The notes under the pieces were generated by a model. It did not search any database. It was not told the DNA's origin and saw only the letters and a list, made by a program, of their open reading frames with translations. From positions 124,001-188,000 of the forward strand of contig NZ_JAQKPV010000008.1 in the NCBI RefSeq assembly GCF_028200735.1: DNA of 64,000 nt. The letters are read 5' to 3'. The position numbers were made by a program, and so were the translations under genes. Shown here piece after piece: positions 8,610-17,560 of the stretch. Numbering within the stretch: position 1 is the first letter of the stretch; each line of letters begins with the position of its first letter. The stretch comes from Streptomyces sp. ACA25 (GTDB taxonomy: Bacteria; Actinomycetota; Actinomycetes; Streptomycetales; Streptomycetaceae).

Positions 8610-8749
8610 AGGGCCGAGGCTACGCAGAGAGGTCACCAGGTTCTGCAGCCTGGAGCAGGCGCTCCGGCGTACTTACCCGGTCTCCCGTTCCTGATGCGCC
8701 GTGGGCGAACGGCCGCATGGCGGTGCGGGCGACCGTACAGGCTGGGGGC

Positions 8750-9430
8750 ATGGATGTGATCGAAGTACTGCCGAGGCTACGGATGCTGGCCTTCCCCGTG
8801 GGGGCGGCGTATCTGTGGCGGGACGGCGAGCAGCTGACCCTGATCGACACAGGGACGGTCGGCTGCGCGGCGGGTATCGAGGAGGTGCTGGACGGCGAGC
8901 TGCGGCGGATCGTGCTGACGCACTGGCACGAGGACCACACCGGTTCGGCCGCCGAGCTGGCCGCCCGGCACGGCGCGGAGGTCGTGGCGCACCGGTTGGA
9001 GGCACCGGTGATCCGGGGGGAGGTGACCGGAGCGCCCCCCGTGCTGGAGGAGTTCGAAGTGCCGATCCGGGCGGCGATCCCGGCGCTCCCACCGGCCCCG
9101 CCGTGCACAGTGGACCGGGAGGTGACCGACGGCGATGTGCTGGATTTCGGCGGCGGGGCAGTGATCGTCGCGGTGCCCGGGCACACGGACGGCTCGATCG
9201 CGCTTCACCTGCCCGGGCCGAAGGTGCTGTTCACCGGCGATGCGGTGGCCAACGTCGGACACACCATGCTGGGGGTTTTCAACACCGATCGCGCCCGGGC
9301 CGTCGACTCGCTTCACCGGCTGGCCGAACTGGACATCGACACGGCGGTCTTCGGGCACGGTGACCCCCTCCTGCACGGTGCATCGGCCGCCCTCCGGCAG
9401 GCAGCAGCAGACGCGGACGGCGGACAGTGA
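8750..9430 (+). CDS. MBL-fold metallo-hydrolase
   Basis: This 226-aa metallo-beta-lactamase-fold hydrolase carries the full metal signature THWHEDH (HxHxDH, residues about 58-63), a later VPGHTDGSIALHL (third His) and FTGDAV (bridging Asp), with FGHGDP near the end. It is close in size to the glyoxalase II/general MBL proteins of actinomycetes, so hydrolysis of a small ester, thioester or lactone in the cytosol is expected; the substrate is not predictable. ATG 8750 has a GGGGG site and begins directly at the first beta strand; ATG 8717 is an alternative giving 11 more residues. It is divergent from the UvrA-like gene. Confidence 0.88.
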   Translation: MDVIEVLPRLRMLAFPVGAAYLWRDGEQLTLIDTGTVGCAAGIEEVLDGELRRIVLTHWHEDHTGSAAELAARHGAEVVAHRLEAPVIRGEVTGAPPVLEEFEVPIRAAIPALPPAPPCTVDREVTDGDVLDFGGGAVIVAVPGHTDGSIALHLPGPKVLFTGDAVANVGHTMLGVFNTDRARAVDSLHRLAELDIDTAVFGHGDPLLHGASAALRQAAADADGGQ

Positions 9431-9458
9431 GCGGGGTTGAGGGCGTCTCGGTGCGGGA

Positions 9459-10295
9459 TCACTCTCCAGTACCGAGAATCCCTTCGAGGTCGGCGTAGGG
9501 CAGCGCGTCCGCCCCGAAGGTGAAGGTCGCCTGGTCACGGATCTCCTCGGCGGCACGTACGAGGGCGCCGTACGCGGCGCGCGACATCGCCGAGCCGACA
9601 CTGACACGGCGCACACCCAGCCTCCCGAGCTGTGCGACGGACAGCCGCAGGGCACCACCCATGAGGACGTTGACCGGGCTGCTGACCGACGCGCACACCG
9701 CACGCACGGCATCCGCGTCAGGCAGCGCCGGCGCGTACAGGACATCGGCACCCGCGTCCTCGTACGCCTGCAAGCGGCGGATCGTGTCGGGCAGGTCGGG
9801 CCGGCCGTGGAAGAAGTTCTCGGCACGCGCGGTCACCGTGAAAGGGAAGTCCATTTCGCAGGCGACGGCGGCGGCTTCTTCGATGCGCTCCACGGCCTCC
9901 TCCAGCGGGCGGATGGGATCGTCGGGCCGGCCGGTGGAGTCCTCGATCGACGCTCCGACCAGTCCTGCGGCGGCGGCGAGCCGGATGGTCTCAGCCACTT
10001 CTTCGGGGGTCTCCCCGAAGCCGCTCTCCAGGTCGGCGGAGACCGGTAGAGGGGTGGCGGCGGCGATCGCCGCCGCGTTGTCCAGCAACTCCTCACGGGT
10101 GACGTGGCCGTCCCGTCTGCCGAGACTGTGGGCGAAGCCGGCACCGGTGGTGGCGAGCGCGGCGAACCCGAGCCCTGTGAGCACGCGGGCAGAGCCCGCG
10201 TCCCAGGGGTTGGCGATGACGAACGGCCGGTCAGCGGCGTGCAGCGCGCGGAAAGCCTCCGCCTTGCGGATCCGGTCGGTGGTGGCGGCGATCAT
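9459..10295 (-). CDS. isocitrate lyase/PEP mutase-family protein
   Basis: This 278-aa (beta/alpha)8 protein belongs to the PEP mutase/isocitrate lyase superfamily. It has the N-terminal KAEAFRALH...FVIANPWDAGSARVLTGLGFAALATTG, the metal-binding region SADLESGFG, then GASIEDSTG and TARAENFF. These fit the ICL/PEPM beta-barrel, but the KKCGH loop of true isocitrate lyase is absent, so it is one of the many C-C or P-C bond lyases of unknown substrate (carboxyphosphonoenolpyruvate or oxaloacetate-like). ATG 10295 has an AGGGGAA site; an upstream extension to 10466 was rejected. It is convergent with the MBL gene. Confidence 0.85.
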   Translation of the reverse strand: MIAATTDRIRKAEAFRALHAADRPFVIANPWDAGSARVLTGLGFAALATTGAGFAHSLGRRDGHVTREELLDNAAAIAAATPLPVSADLESGFGETPEEVAETIRLAAAAGLVGASIEDSTGRPDDPIRPLEEAVERIEEAAAVACEMDFPFTVTARAENFFHGRPDLPDTIRRLQAYEDAGADVLYAPALPDADAVRAVCASVSSPVNVLMGGALRLSVAQLGRLGVRRVSVGSAMSRAAYGALVRAAEEIRDQATFTFGADALPYADLEGILGTGE

Positions 10296-10668
10296 AATGG
10301 TTCCCCTCGTGGTCCGGTGACGGTGACCTGACCGCTGTCGGACCACGGCAAGGTGGCCGGCGGCCGGGTCGAGGACACCGTCACACACCCCTCGGACAAG
10401 CGGTCCGAAACGGAGGTGGCCGCCGTCAGGTGGTCTGTCCCCCCTGGCGCAGGACGGACCACCCACCCCGTGCCACGCTCAGGGACGGCCGGGGCAGGTT
10501 CACGAGCAAGCGCACTCGAACGCCTCGGAACCCGCGCGCTTCCGGTACCTGCGAAGATGGCCGCACGTTGCTGAACACCACTTCACCGGGAGACACCCCC
10601 GAGAGATCGCCCGACGTGACGCCGCCGCTCGGAAGCAGGCTCCTACCGGCGGACAGGAGCTACAGCTG
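10296..10668. promoter_or_regulatory. divergent intergenic region with an imperfect hairpin
   Basis: These 373 bases separate the divergent PEP-mutase-like gene and the 155-aa hypothetical, so both promoters should be here. An imperfect inverted repeat (GGTGGTCTGTCC against GGACGGACCACC, 10429-10463) is the only structure I see. No reliable gene is present. Confidence 0.4.
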
Positions 10669-11136
10669 ATGAACTTCACCTTCACCGTATCGCCGCAGGA
10701 AGTCCCGCCTCCCAGCGGCTTCGACATGGGAGATGTACGAGTCGAAGGCAGCCACACCACCGCGTCCTCCACGGACGGCGGGCCCCGGCATCTCATGATG
10801 ATCCACCTCTCCGTCGCCCAGCTGCTTGACAGGCTGAGCCGACTGGCTTCGAGGGCGGACCGTGAGTGCGAGTTCATGGGGGTGGACGGTTCGTTTGTGC
10901 TGCACTTCAGCCGACGCGGGGACGGGACCCTGGTCACCCGGCGGAAACGGCAGGTCATTGACGAGTCCGCGGCGTGGGAAGTCCTGCGTGCAGCCGTGAC
11001 CGAGGCCCAGCGGTTCGCGGATGTCTGGCTGCCACAGCTTCCGGTCGACGACGCCGGTGCTGAAGATCTGGCGCTGTCGTTGAGCGAGGCGAAGCGGCTC
11101 CTGGTTTCGCAGCAGTCCGCGTGCGGTGGGAGATGA
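10669..11136 (+). CDS. hypothetical protein (155 aa)
   Basis: I do not recognise this protein. It is soluble and acidic-to-neutral, with no signal peptide or membrane segment, and looks like a single alpha/beta domain: FTFTVSPQEVPP at the start, a leucine-rich helix (LSVAQLLDRLSRLASRADRECEF) in the middle, then GSFVLHFSRRGDGTLVTRR, which reads like two beta strands. The start has a GGAGC site at a good distance. It is the last gene before the BREX locus and is convergent with brxHI. Nothing links it functionally to BREX. It could be a small immunity-like or regulatory protein, but that is only a guess from size and location. Confidence 0.6.
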   Translation: MNFTFTVSPQEVPPPSGFDMGDVRVEGSHTTASSTDGGPRHLMMIHLSVAQLLDRLSRLASRADRECEFMGVDGSFVLHFSRRGDGTLVTRRKRQVIDESAAWEVLRAAVTEAQRFADVWLPQLPVDDAGAEDLALSLSEAKRLLVSQQSACGGR

Positions 11137-11268
11137 GTACCAGCCTCCTCAAGCCAAGCGCGTCAGCACACGTGCCGTCTCCTCGGGCATCGTGATCATG
11201 GCATCGTGCATCTCCGCGCTCGCGCTGCTCATGTCTGCTGCCCGTCCACTCGCGACTGAACGACGCGG

Positions 11269-13431
11269 TCACCGTTCGCCCCGGACGAAACGCACCGGTT
11301 CGGCGAGCACGGCGGCAGCGGACTCGGTGTCGGCCAGCCTGGCCGACAGGGTGGCCTCCGCGAGACGAAGCGGCAGGGCCTCGGCGAACTTCATTCCCCG
11401 CACAGCGCGTTCGTCGACGTCTGGCAGACACAATCGGTCCGTCGCATCCCGTGTCGCGTCGCTCCAGATGCGCGCGGTGACGTCCTCCCGCAGCCGTATC
11501 CAGCGCTCGTTGATGTGCTGCCCGGGTACGACGACCGGGTCGAGGGTCGCGGCGAGAGTCGCGTTCGCACGGTGGCCCGCCCAGGTCCACCAGCGCAGCC
11601 GGCCTCTCTTGTCCTGCACGATCAGGGTGCCCCCGGGGTGCACCCGCTCCACATACTCCTCGCGGGCCCGGTGCAGGGCACCGGCCGCCCGTCTCGTCAT
11701 CCGCACGGGCGGGTCCTCGCCCAGCAGTACCCGGCGTTCGGCACGCGTCAGCTTGTGGGAACCCACGGGGCCGAACCGCGTGCTGTTCCACTTCGCTTTG
11801 CCTCCCCCGTCGACGGGCTCGACGAAGCAGCGTCTGCGTCGCCAGTCGATGTAGGTGATCTGCCAGCTCCGGCCGCCCAGCAGCAGTCGGCGCGGGCCGT
11901 CGACCCGTTGAGTGAGCAGGCTGGGGTCCGTACGACCGATCTCCGCGCGCCCCTGCAGGACGGTGAACTGCGGGGGTGCGGTGAAGACGGCAGTGAGGTT
12001 CATGAAGTGCCGGTGCCCGAAGCGCCGCTCCGCCTCCGGACCGATGAACAGCATCCCGCTGTCACGTTCCAGATACCCCTGGTCGACGAGGTGGCGCACG
12101 ATCGGCTCGGCCGATGTGCCGAAGGGCCCGAGGCCGTTCCACCATTCCTGCCACAGGTGCTCACCGACGCGCTTCTCCTGCAGGCACAGCGCGAGGAGTT
12201 GCTGGGCGACGATGTGCCGGGGCTCCGGCGGGGCCACGACCGGTTCCACCCAGCCCTGCGCCCATGCGAGCAGCAGTCCGGCCGCGCTCAGCAGACCGTC
12301 CTCGTCCAGGGCGAGGAACAGGCAGTTGCGTGGCGCCTCCTCGCGGCGTCCGGAGCGGCCCAGGCGCTGGAGGAAGGAGGCGACCGAGACTGGGGCGTCG
12401 ATCTGAATGACGCGGTCCAGGTCTCCGACGTCGATGCCGAGTTCCAGGGTGCTGGTGGAGATGATCACGCAGTCGCGGGCGTCGGCGAAGGCTGCCTCGG
12501 CCCGTCGGCGCTCGTCGAGGGAGAGGGAGGCGTGCGACAGGAAGGTGGTGACGCCCTTCGCGCGGAGCTTCTCGCCGAGTTCCTCCACGTACCGCCGGGA
12601 CTCGCAGAAGACGAGGCGCTTCTCTCCGCGGTGCAGCGCGGCGATGACGGTGGCCGCGTTGTCGAGCGAGCCGACGTGGTCGAGCTGGACATTGCCTGGC
12701 GGGACGGCGGTCGGGACGCGGGTTGCGGGGGGCGGGGCCCCGGCCCCGGTTGTCGTCGTGGCCGCGGGCCCACCGGGGTCAGGGGCGATCACCTGCCCCG
12801 GTCGGTTGCCTGCCCCAGAGCCCTGCAACCAGGTGAGCAGCGTCTCCGGATTGCCGACGGTCGCCGAGAGGCCGACGCGTTGCACCGGTCGGCCGGCGAC
12901 GCGCTGGAGCCGTTCGAGGACGGCGAGCAGGTGCCATCCCCGGTCGTCGCCTGCGAAGGCGTGCACCTCGTCCACCACGACGGCCCGCAGCCCGGAGAAG
13001 AACGAGGTGTGGTCTACGTTGGCGCTCACCAGCATCGCCTCAAGCGATTCCGGGGTGGTGAGGAGGACGTCGGGCCGTGCGGCGAGGATGCGCTTGCGGG
13101 CACCGGACGTGGTGTCGCCGTGCCACAGGGCGGCGGTGCGGCCGAGCCAGGACGTGTAGTTCTCCAGCCGTGGCAGCAGGTTGTTGAGCAGGGCTCTTAG
13201 CGGGCAGATGTAGAGGACGGAGGTGCCGCTCCACCGCCCGCCCCCCATCCGGGTCAGCAGCGGGAAGGCTGCCGCCTCGGTCTTGCCGCCTGCGGTGGGA
13301 GCGAGCAGGACAGCGTCGTCCCCGCAGAGCAGCGGGGTGACGGCGGCCTCCTGGAGCGGACGCAGGCTCCGCCAGCCCAGGGTGTTGGCGAGGTGGTGGA
13401 TGAGCACCGGGTCCAGGTCCCCGCCGCTCAC
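11269..13431 (-). CDS. brxHI: BrxHI, Lhr-type DEAD/DEAH helicase of type 2 BREX
   Basis: This 720-aa superfamily 2 helicase is the last gene of the pglY-pglZ-brxD-brxHI operon. Motifs are clear: a Q-like motif (RPLQEAAV), Walker A LLAPTAGGKTEAA (residues about 43-55), DEVHAFAGDDRGWHL (motif II, Lhr-like DEVH), SATVGNP (motif III), and a C-terminal helicase lobe with STSTLELGIDVGDLDRVIQ and LQRLGRSGRR (motif VI). Lhr-family helicases translocate 3' to 5' on single-stranded nucleic acid, and BrxHI is the characteristic helicase of type 2 BREX. Its exact role in blocking phage is not known. The start overlaps the brxD stop by 4 bases, so translation is coupled. Confidence 0.9.
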   Translation of the reverse strand: MSGGDLDPVLIHHLANTLGWRSLRPLQEAAVTPLLCGDDAVLLAPTAGGKTEAAAFPLLTRMGGGRWSGTSVLYICPLRALLNNLLPRLENYTSWLGRTAALWHGDTTSGARKRILAARPDVLLTTPESLEAMLVSANVDHTSFFSGLRAVVVDEVHAFAGDDRGWHLLAVLERLQRVAGRPVQRVGLSATVGNPETLLTWLQGSGAGNRPGQVIAPDPGGPAATTTTGAGAPPPATRVPTAVPPGNVQLDHVGSLDNAATVIAALHRGEKRLVFCESRRYVEELGEKLRAKGVTTFLSHASLSLDERRRAEAAFADARDCVIISTSTLELGIDVGDLDRVIQIDAPVSVASFLQRLGRSGRREEAPRNCLFLALDEDGLLSAAGLLLAWAQGWVEPVVAPPEPRHIVAQQLLALCLQEKRVGEHLWQEWWNGLGPFGTSAEPIVRHLVDQGYLERDSGMLFIGPEAERRFGHRHFMNLTAVFTAPPQFTVLQGRAEIGRTDPSLLTQRVDGPRRLLLGGRSWQITYIDWRRRRCFVEPVDGGGKAKWNSTRFGPVGSHKLTRAERRVLLGEDPPVRMTRRAAGALHRAREEYVERVHPGGTLIVQDKRGRLRWWTWAGHRANATLAATLDPVVVPGQHINERWIRLREDVTARIWSDATRDATDRLCLPDVDERAVRGMKFAEALPLRLAEATLSARLADTESAAAVLAEPVRFVRGER

Positions 13432-14762
13432 GGCAACTCCAGTTCCACGTCGCCGGCGTCCCCGGACGCGACCGCGTTCCGCTCGGTATCGGTGAGTTCC
13501 GACGAGGTGAGGGTGAGCGCGTAGTGCGTGCGCGGGTCGAAGTCCTCGAACTCGTCGACGCGGTCGAGCACGTCGGCCACCAGCTTGCGCAGGAACACCC
13601 GGGGTGCGATGCCGACCTTGCCGCCGAGTCCGCCGGTGACAGCCCTGGCCAGCTCTGCCAGATACGCGTCGTCGACCCGCTCGGTCACCCGCTCGGGATG
13701 GCGGGCGATCTGCGTGTACAGACTGCGTACGGTGCGGCCGAGTTCGCTGAGCTGGGGCAGATCGAAGCCCGGCAGCCGGAGCTGGACGGCGCGCGGGGAG
13801 TCGAAGCGCGGGTCGGTCGTGAAGTCGGTGGCCAGCCGTTGGGCGAGCGGTGGCAGCCGCTGCGCGCCCTGCTGTCCGTCGTAGAACGCCGGGGTCCCGG
13901 TGATGACAAGGAACAGCCCCGGGAAACGGCCGGCGTCGATCTCGTCCAGGAGCTGCCTCAGCGCGTTGAGGCCCTTCTCCCGGACATCACCGCGTACCCG
14001 TTGCAGGGTTTCGATCTCGTCGAGGACGAGGAGGAGGCCGGGGTGGCCGCAGTCACGCAGGACGGTGAGCAGCCCCTGCAGGAAGCCGAGGGCGGCGAAG
14101 TGGTCGAGGTCGCCGCGGACGCCGGCGCTACGGCGGGCGGAGGCCGCGACCGACTTCTGGCCGCCGAGCCAGGCGATGAGTGCTTCCGCCGTCGCCCCGT
14201 CCCCGGCGGCCACGGCCCGGCGGTAGCCGCGCAGGGCTGCGGCGAACGCGGGGGTGGTCCTGGCGACGTCAGCGAGTCTACGTTCCATGAGTGCGTCGAC
14301 GGCCACCGCGAGCGCCGCCTCGTCCTCCTCGTCCGCCTCCCCGGCGTCGAGAACTTCCTCCTCCAGCGTGTAGAACCAGGAGTCGACGACCGCACGCAGT
14401 GCGCTGGGCTGGTGGGTGGCGGTCGTCAGGCGCTCGGTGAGTCTGCGGTAGACCGTTTCCAGCCGGTGCAGCGGAGTCTCGGTCTCGGAGATCTGGACCT
14501 CTGCCGTGGCGAGTCCGGCTCGCTTGGCGCGTTCGGCGAGCCACCGCGCGAAGAACGTCTTCCCGGAGCCGTACTCGCCGCGGATGGCGTGGAACGCCGC
14601 TCCGCCTCGTGCCGCCCCGGCCAGGTCGTCCTCCAGCGCTGCCTCGAACCTGCCCAGGCCGACGGCGAGCAGGTCCAGCCCGGCCTGCGGCACGGTGCCG
14701 CGCCGCAACGCGTCCACGACCTCGCGCAGGCGGACAGGGCTGGCGGGTGCCGACGCGTTCAT
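13428..14762 (-). CDS. brxD: BrxD, BREX ATP-binding protein (DUF2791)
   Basis: This 444-aa P-loop ATPase has Walker A RGEYGSGKTFF (residues about 61-71), Walker B LLLVLDEIETL (about 240), and the ATPase-family sensor VITGTPAFYDGQQG. This is the BrxD/DUF2791 signature, an AAA+-like protein found only with type 2 and type 3-like BREX loci and some related islands. Its helix-rich C-terminus includes a conserved PRVFLRKLVADVLD segment. It probably assembles on DNA or with the PglY ATPase. It overlaps pglZ upstream and brxHI downstream by 4 bases each (ATGA), so the four genes form one tightly coupled transcription unit. Confidence 0.92.
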   Translation of the reverse strand: MNASAPASPVRLREVVDALRRGTVPQAGLDLLAVGLGRFEAALEDDLAGAARGGAAFHAIRGEYGSGKTFFARWLAERAKRAGLATAEVQISETETPLHRLETVYRRLTERLTTATHQPSALRAVVDSWFYTLEEEVLDAGEADEEDEAALAVAVDALMERRLADVARTTPAFAAALRGYRRAVAAGDGATAEALIAWLGGQKSVAASARRSAGVRGDLDHFAALGFLQGLLTVLRDCGHPGLLLVLDEIETLQRVRGDVREKGLNALRQLLDEIDAGRFPGLFLVITGTPAFYDGQQGAQRLPPLAQRLATDFTTDPRFDSPRAVQLRLPGFDLPQLSELGRTVRSLYTQIARHPERVTERVDDAYLAELARAVTGGLGGKVGIAPRVFLRKLVADVLDRVDEFEDFDPRTHYALTLTSSELTDTERNAVASGDAGDVELELP

Positions 14763-17560
14763 GGGGTGTCCTTGCTCGGCGGCCGGGCCTTGGCCCCGGC
14801 GGTCAGGAACTGTTCGCGCAGCAGGGCGAGGTCGAGCTTGACCGCGTGACCGGCGTCGACGAAGCCGAGCACCGGGTACCCCTCGACGTTGAGGAGACGC
14901 TGCACGGTGGCGACGAATCCCTCGATGTTGCGCCGCACCCGGCCGGTCGCCGAGATGGCGGCGGCCAGGGCGGCGGGCGACATGGTGCCTCCGGCGGCGG
15001 CCAGGGCGTCGATGACGGCGGCGACGACCTTGCCTTCGGGGGCCTTGCGGACGTACTCCTTCTGCGCCTCGTACACCTCGCTCGCCACTACGCGCCCGCC
15101 GAGGGTCACGGGAGCAGGGGCTGCCTCGGGCACTCCTGCGGGCATCAGGACGTCGTCGGCGCCGAACAGCTCCTCGTCCTGCCGGCGCGAAAGTCCTGGC
15201 GGTCTCCCGGCGCGTGGCGCGGGGCGTTCCGGGCGGGGTTCAGGCATCTCGACGGGTGCCGAGGTGGTGGCCTTCCACCAGGAGGGCGCGGCCTGTTCAC
15301 GCGGCAGCGGATCCCAGCCGCGTGGGGCGAGCTCCTTCGACGGGAGGAGAACGAGGAGCGGGACGGTCACCTCGGCCAGGGAGGCCCCGCCGTGGTAGCC
15401 AGCCCGGCGGGCAGCGTACCGGATGTCCTCGTGCCAGGCTGCGGTGATCGTGCCGTCTCCTTCGAGCACGCGCGGCCCGCTCAACACGACCTCACCGTCG
15501 CCGGTGTCGGTGCCCGGCTGCCAGCGTGCCGATCCGCCACCGTCCGCGGCGGGCTTGATGCGGCCACGGCCACGGTCGAGGATGTGTCCGTGGTCGGCGA
15601 CGAGGACGACGGGGCGTGCGTAGCTGCGGGCGGCGGCCAGCAGTTCCCGCAGGTAGGTGATGTCGCCCAGGGACCACACAGTGCGCTGTCCTTGCTGGCC
15701 GGAGTCGAGCGCATCGTCGATGGTGTTGAGGACGACGCCGACGACAGCATCGGAGGCAAGCGCGGAGGCGAGTTCCGGGGCGAGGAAGTGACCCGCGTCT
15801 CCTCCTATCGACGCCTTGTGGAAGAGGACCGCGTCCTTGCGCCGCTTCGTCCAGAAGGACGTGAAACCGAAGACCTCGGTGGACTGGCCTCCCTGGGTGG
15901 CCGCGCCGCTGAGCAGGGAGGCGCGGCTCGTCCGGGTGAGGGAGGGCAGCATGGAGACAGCGGCGAGGCGGGCGCGCCGTTCGCCCTCGTCGGGCCGGGG
16001 GACGAACTCCTGCCAGCCTTCGCGTTCGGCTTGTTCGCCCAGTTGCGCGGCGACGGCACTGCTCATCCCGTCGAGCACGAGCACCAGCGGCGGTGCGGCG
16101 GCGGCCAGCGGGCGGACGACGGTGTCGAGGACGTTTTCGACGACCAGGCAGCCGCCCGGCTGCCCGGCGGTGGCGTTCGGGGCCCAGCCTGCGAGGTGCC
16201 GGGCGAACTGCTCATCGAGTCGTTCACGCCGGGCCCGGCCGTCCTCGAAGAGGTCGCGCAGGCTCCGTGCGACGGCCGGGTCGCCGCCGGGATCGCCGGC
16301 CCAGAGCACGGACAGCGCCCGGTCGGCCCAGCCCCATTCGGCGACATGCTCGCGTACGCCCATGGCGACGGACGTCACGGCCGGTGATTCCCGGCGCAGC
16401 CAGCGGGCGAGCCGCACGGCCATCTCCGCGACGCGCACCCGGTCGGGGAAGAGCCCTGCCAGGGCGTGCCCGGCCAGCTCGGCGAGCGCGGCCTCCCCGT
16501 GGGCGGGGGACCTGTGCGCGCCCTCGACGACGACGGCGAGCTGGGCGGCGAAGCTGGACATGAGGAAGCGGCTGCTGGTGAGGCCCGCGGCGAGTCCCGC
16601 GTCCCGCGCCAGCTCGTCGGCGCGCTGCAGCACGGCGAACACCTTCTGCCGTGCGTCGACCGACCCCGTGGCCTCTCCGATCCAGCGCAGCAGGGTGCCC
16701 TCCACCGCGTCGGTGAAGGCGCCGATCTCGCCCCGGCGCGGACCGGCCTTGCCGAAGAGTCCTCCGACGGCGAGGGCCACGTCGGGGTCCACTGCGGGGT
16801 CGCGCAGCGCAGCTCCGAGCAGGCCGAGGGCCATCGCGTCGGGGCCTTGCCCGGTCTCGGCGAGGGTGAGCAGGACGGGTACGGCGGGCCCGGCGACCTC
16901 GCCGAGCCATGTCTTCAGTTCCCTGCGTTCGGTTTCGGGGAGTTCGGCGAACCGGTGGGGCCCGGCGGGGGTGCGTGACCAGGCGAGCAGCACGTCCGCG
17001 TCGACGGCCGCGTCCGCCGTGGTGTGGGGCGAGATGTCCGGGTGGTGGAGCCCGAGCCGTTCGACGACCAGGGCACGCAGGGCGGCGTCCCGGGTGAGAA
17101 CGCCCGCGCTGCGCGGCCATCCCCCTCCGGCGGGTTCGGCGTCGACGAGGGCCTGGAGCAGCCAGTCCTCCCGGTACATGCGCAGGTCCAGGCCGGCGGC
17201 CCCGAAGCGCTGCGCCACGATCTCGGCCTTCTCCACGGTGAGGGTGCGGCGCTGCACCGCGTGCCCGCGCAGGTCCCAGCCCAGCTGGTCGTCGTCGACA
17301 CCGGTGGTGACCACGAGCAGGTCGCCGGGCGCGGCCTCATCGCGGTGGTTGTGCCAGGCAGCGAGGATGCCGAGGACGGAGGACTCGTCGCGGACGGTGA
17401 CGCGTCGGGTCCGCTCACCGACCTCGGTGGTGAAGGTGGTGGCCGAGCCGGCCGCGTACTGGCCGTGGATCAGCACCAGGCTGTGCTCGGCCAGTTTCCT
17501 GGCGTGCCGGTCGAGGAGTGCCTCTACGGAGCGCCGTCCCACCTGGGGCAGGAGCGCCAT
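14759..17560 (-). CDS. pglZ: PglZ, alkaline-phosphatase-fold BREX protein
   Basis: This 933-aa protein has the PglZ alkaline-phosphatase-superfamily core in the middle of the chain: LVLVLDGMSSAVAAQLG (metal/nucleophile region, about residue 490), the TSRASLLSG strand, and VVLVADHGHILDRGRG (His/Asp metal ligands, about residue 650). The N-terminal 450 residues are a helical BREX-2-specific region. PglZ is the one protein shared by all BREX types; in other BREX systems it is a metal-dependent nuclease or phosphodiesterase and is essential for phage exclusion. In S. coelicolor Pgl it moderates PglX toxicity. Its start abuts the pglY stop with a 1-base overlap. Full length, no truncation. Confidence 0.93.
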   Translation of the reverse strand: MALLPQVGRRSVEALLDRHARKLAEHSLVLIHGQYAAGSATTFTTEVGERTRRVTVRDESSVLGILAAWHNHRDEAAPGDLLVVTTGVDDDQLGWDLRGHAVQRRTLTVEKAEIVAQRFGAAGLDLRMYREDWLLQALVDAEPAGGGWPRSAGVLTRDAALRALVVERLGLHHPDISPHTTADAAVDADVLLAWSRTPAGPHRFAELPETERRELKTWLGEVAGPAVPVLLTLAETGQGPDAMALGLLGAALRDPAVDPDVALAVGGLFGKAGPRRGEIGAFTDAVEGTLLRWIGEATGSVDARQKVFAVLQRADELARDAGLAAGLTSSRFLMSSFAAQLAVVVEGAHRSPAHGEAALAELAGHALAGLFPDRVRVAEMAVRLARWLRRESPAVTSVAMGVREHVAEWGWADRALSVLWAGDPGGDPAVARSLRDLFEDGRARRERLDEQFARHLAGWAPNATAGQPGGCLVVENVLDTVVRPLAAAAPPLVLVLDGMSSAVAAQLGEQAEREGWQEFVPRPDEGERRARLAAVSMLPSLTRTSRASLLSGAATQGGQSTEVFGFTSFWTKRRKDAVLFHKASIGGDAGHFLAPELASALASDAVVGVVLNTIDDALDSGQQGQRTVWSLGDITYLRELLAAARSYARPVVLVADHGHILDRGRGRIKPAADGGGSARWQPGTDTGDGEVVLSGPRVLEGDGTITAAWHEDIRYAARRAGYHGGASLAEVTVPLLVLLPSKELAPRGWDPLPREQAAPSWWKATTSAPVEMPEPRPERPAPRAGRPPGLSRRQDEELFGADDVLMPAGVPEAAPAPVTLGGRVVASEVYEAQKEYVRKAPEGKVVAAVIDALAAAGGTMSPAALAAAISATGRVRRNIEGFVATVQRLLNVEGYPVLGFVDAGHAVKLDLALLREQFLTAGAKARPPSKDTP

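Noticed and set aside
6597-8759. 720-codon plus-strand open frame opposite the UvrA-like gene
   Set aside because: It is the complement of a gene with complete ABC motifs; the translation is Gly/Val/Asp-rich with no domain, typical of high-GC shadow frames.
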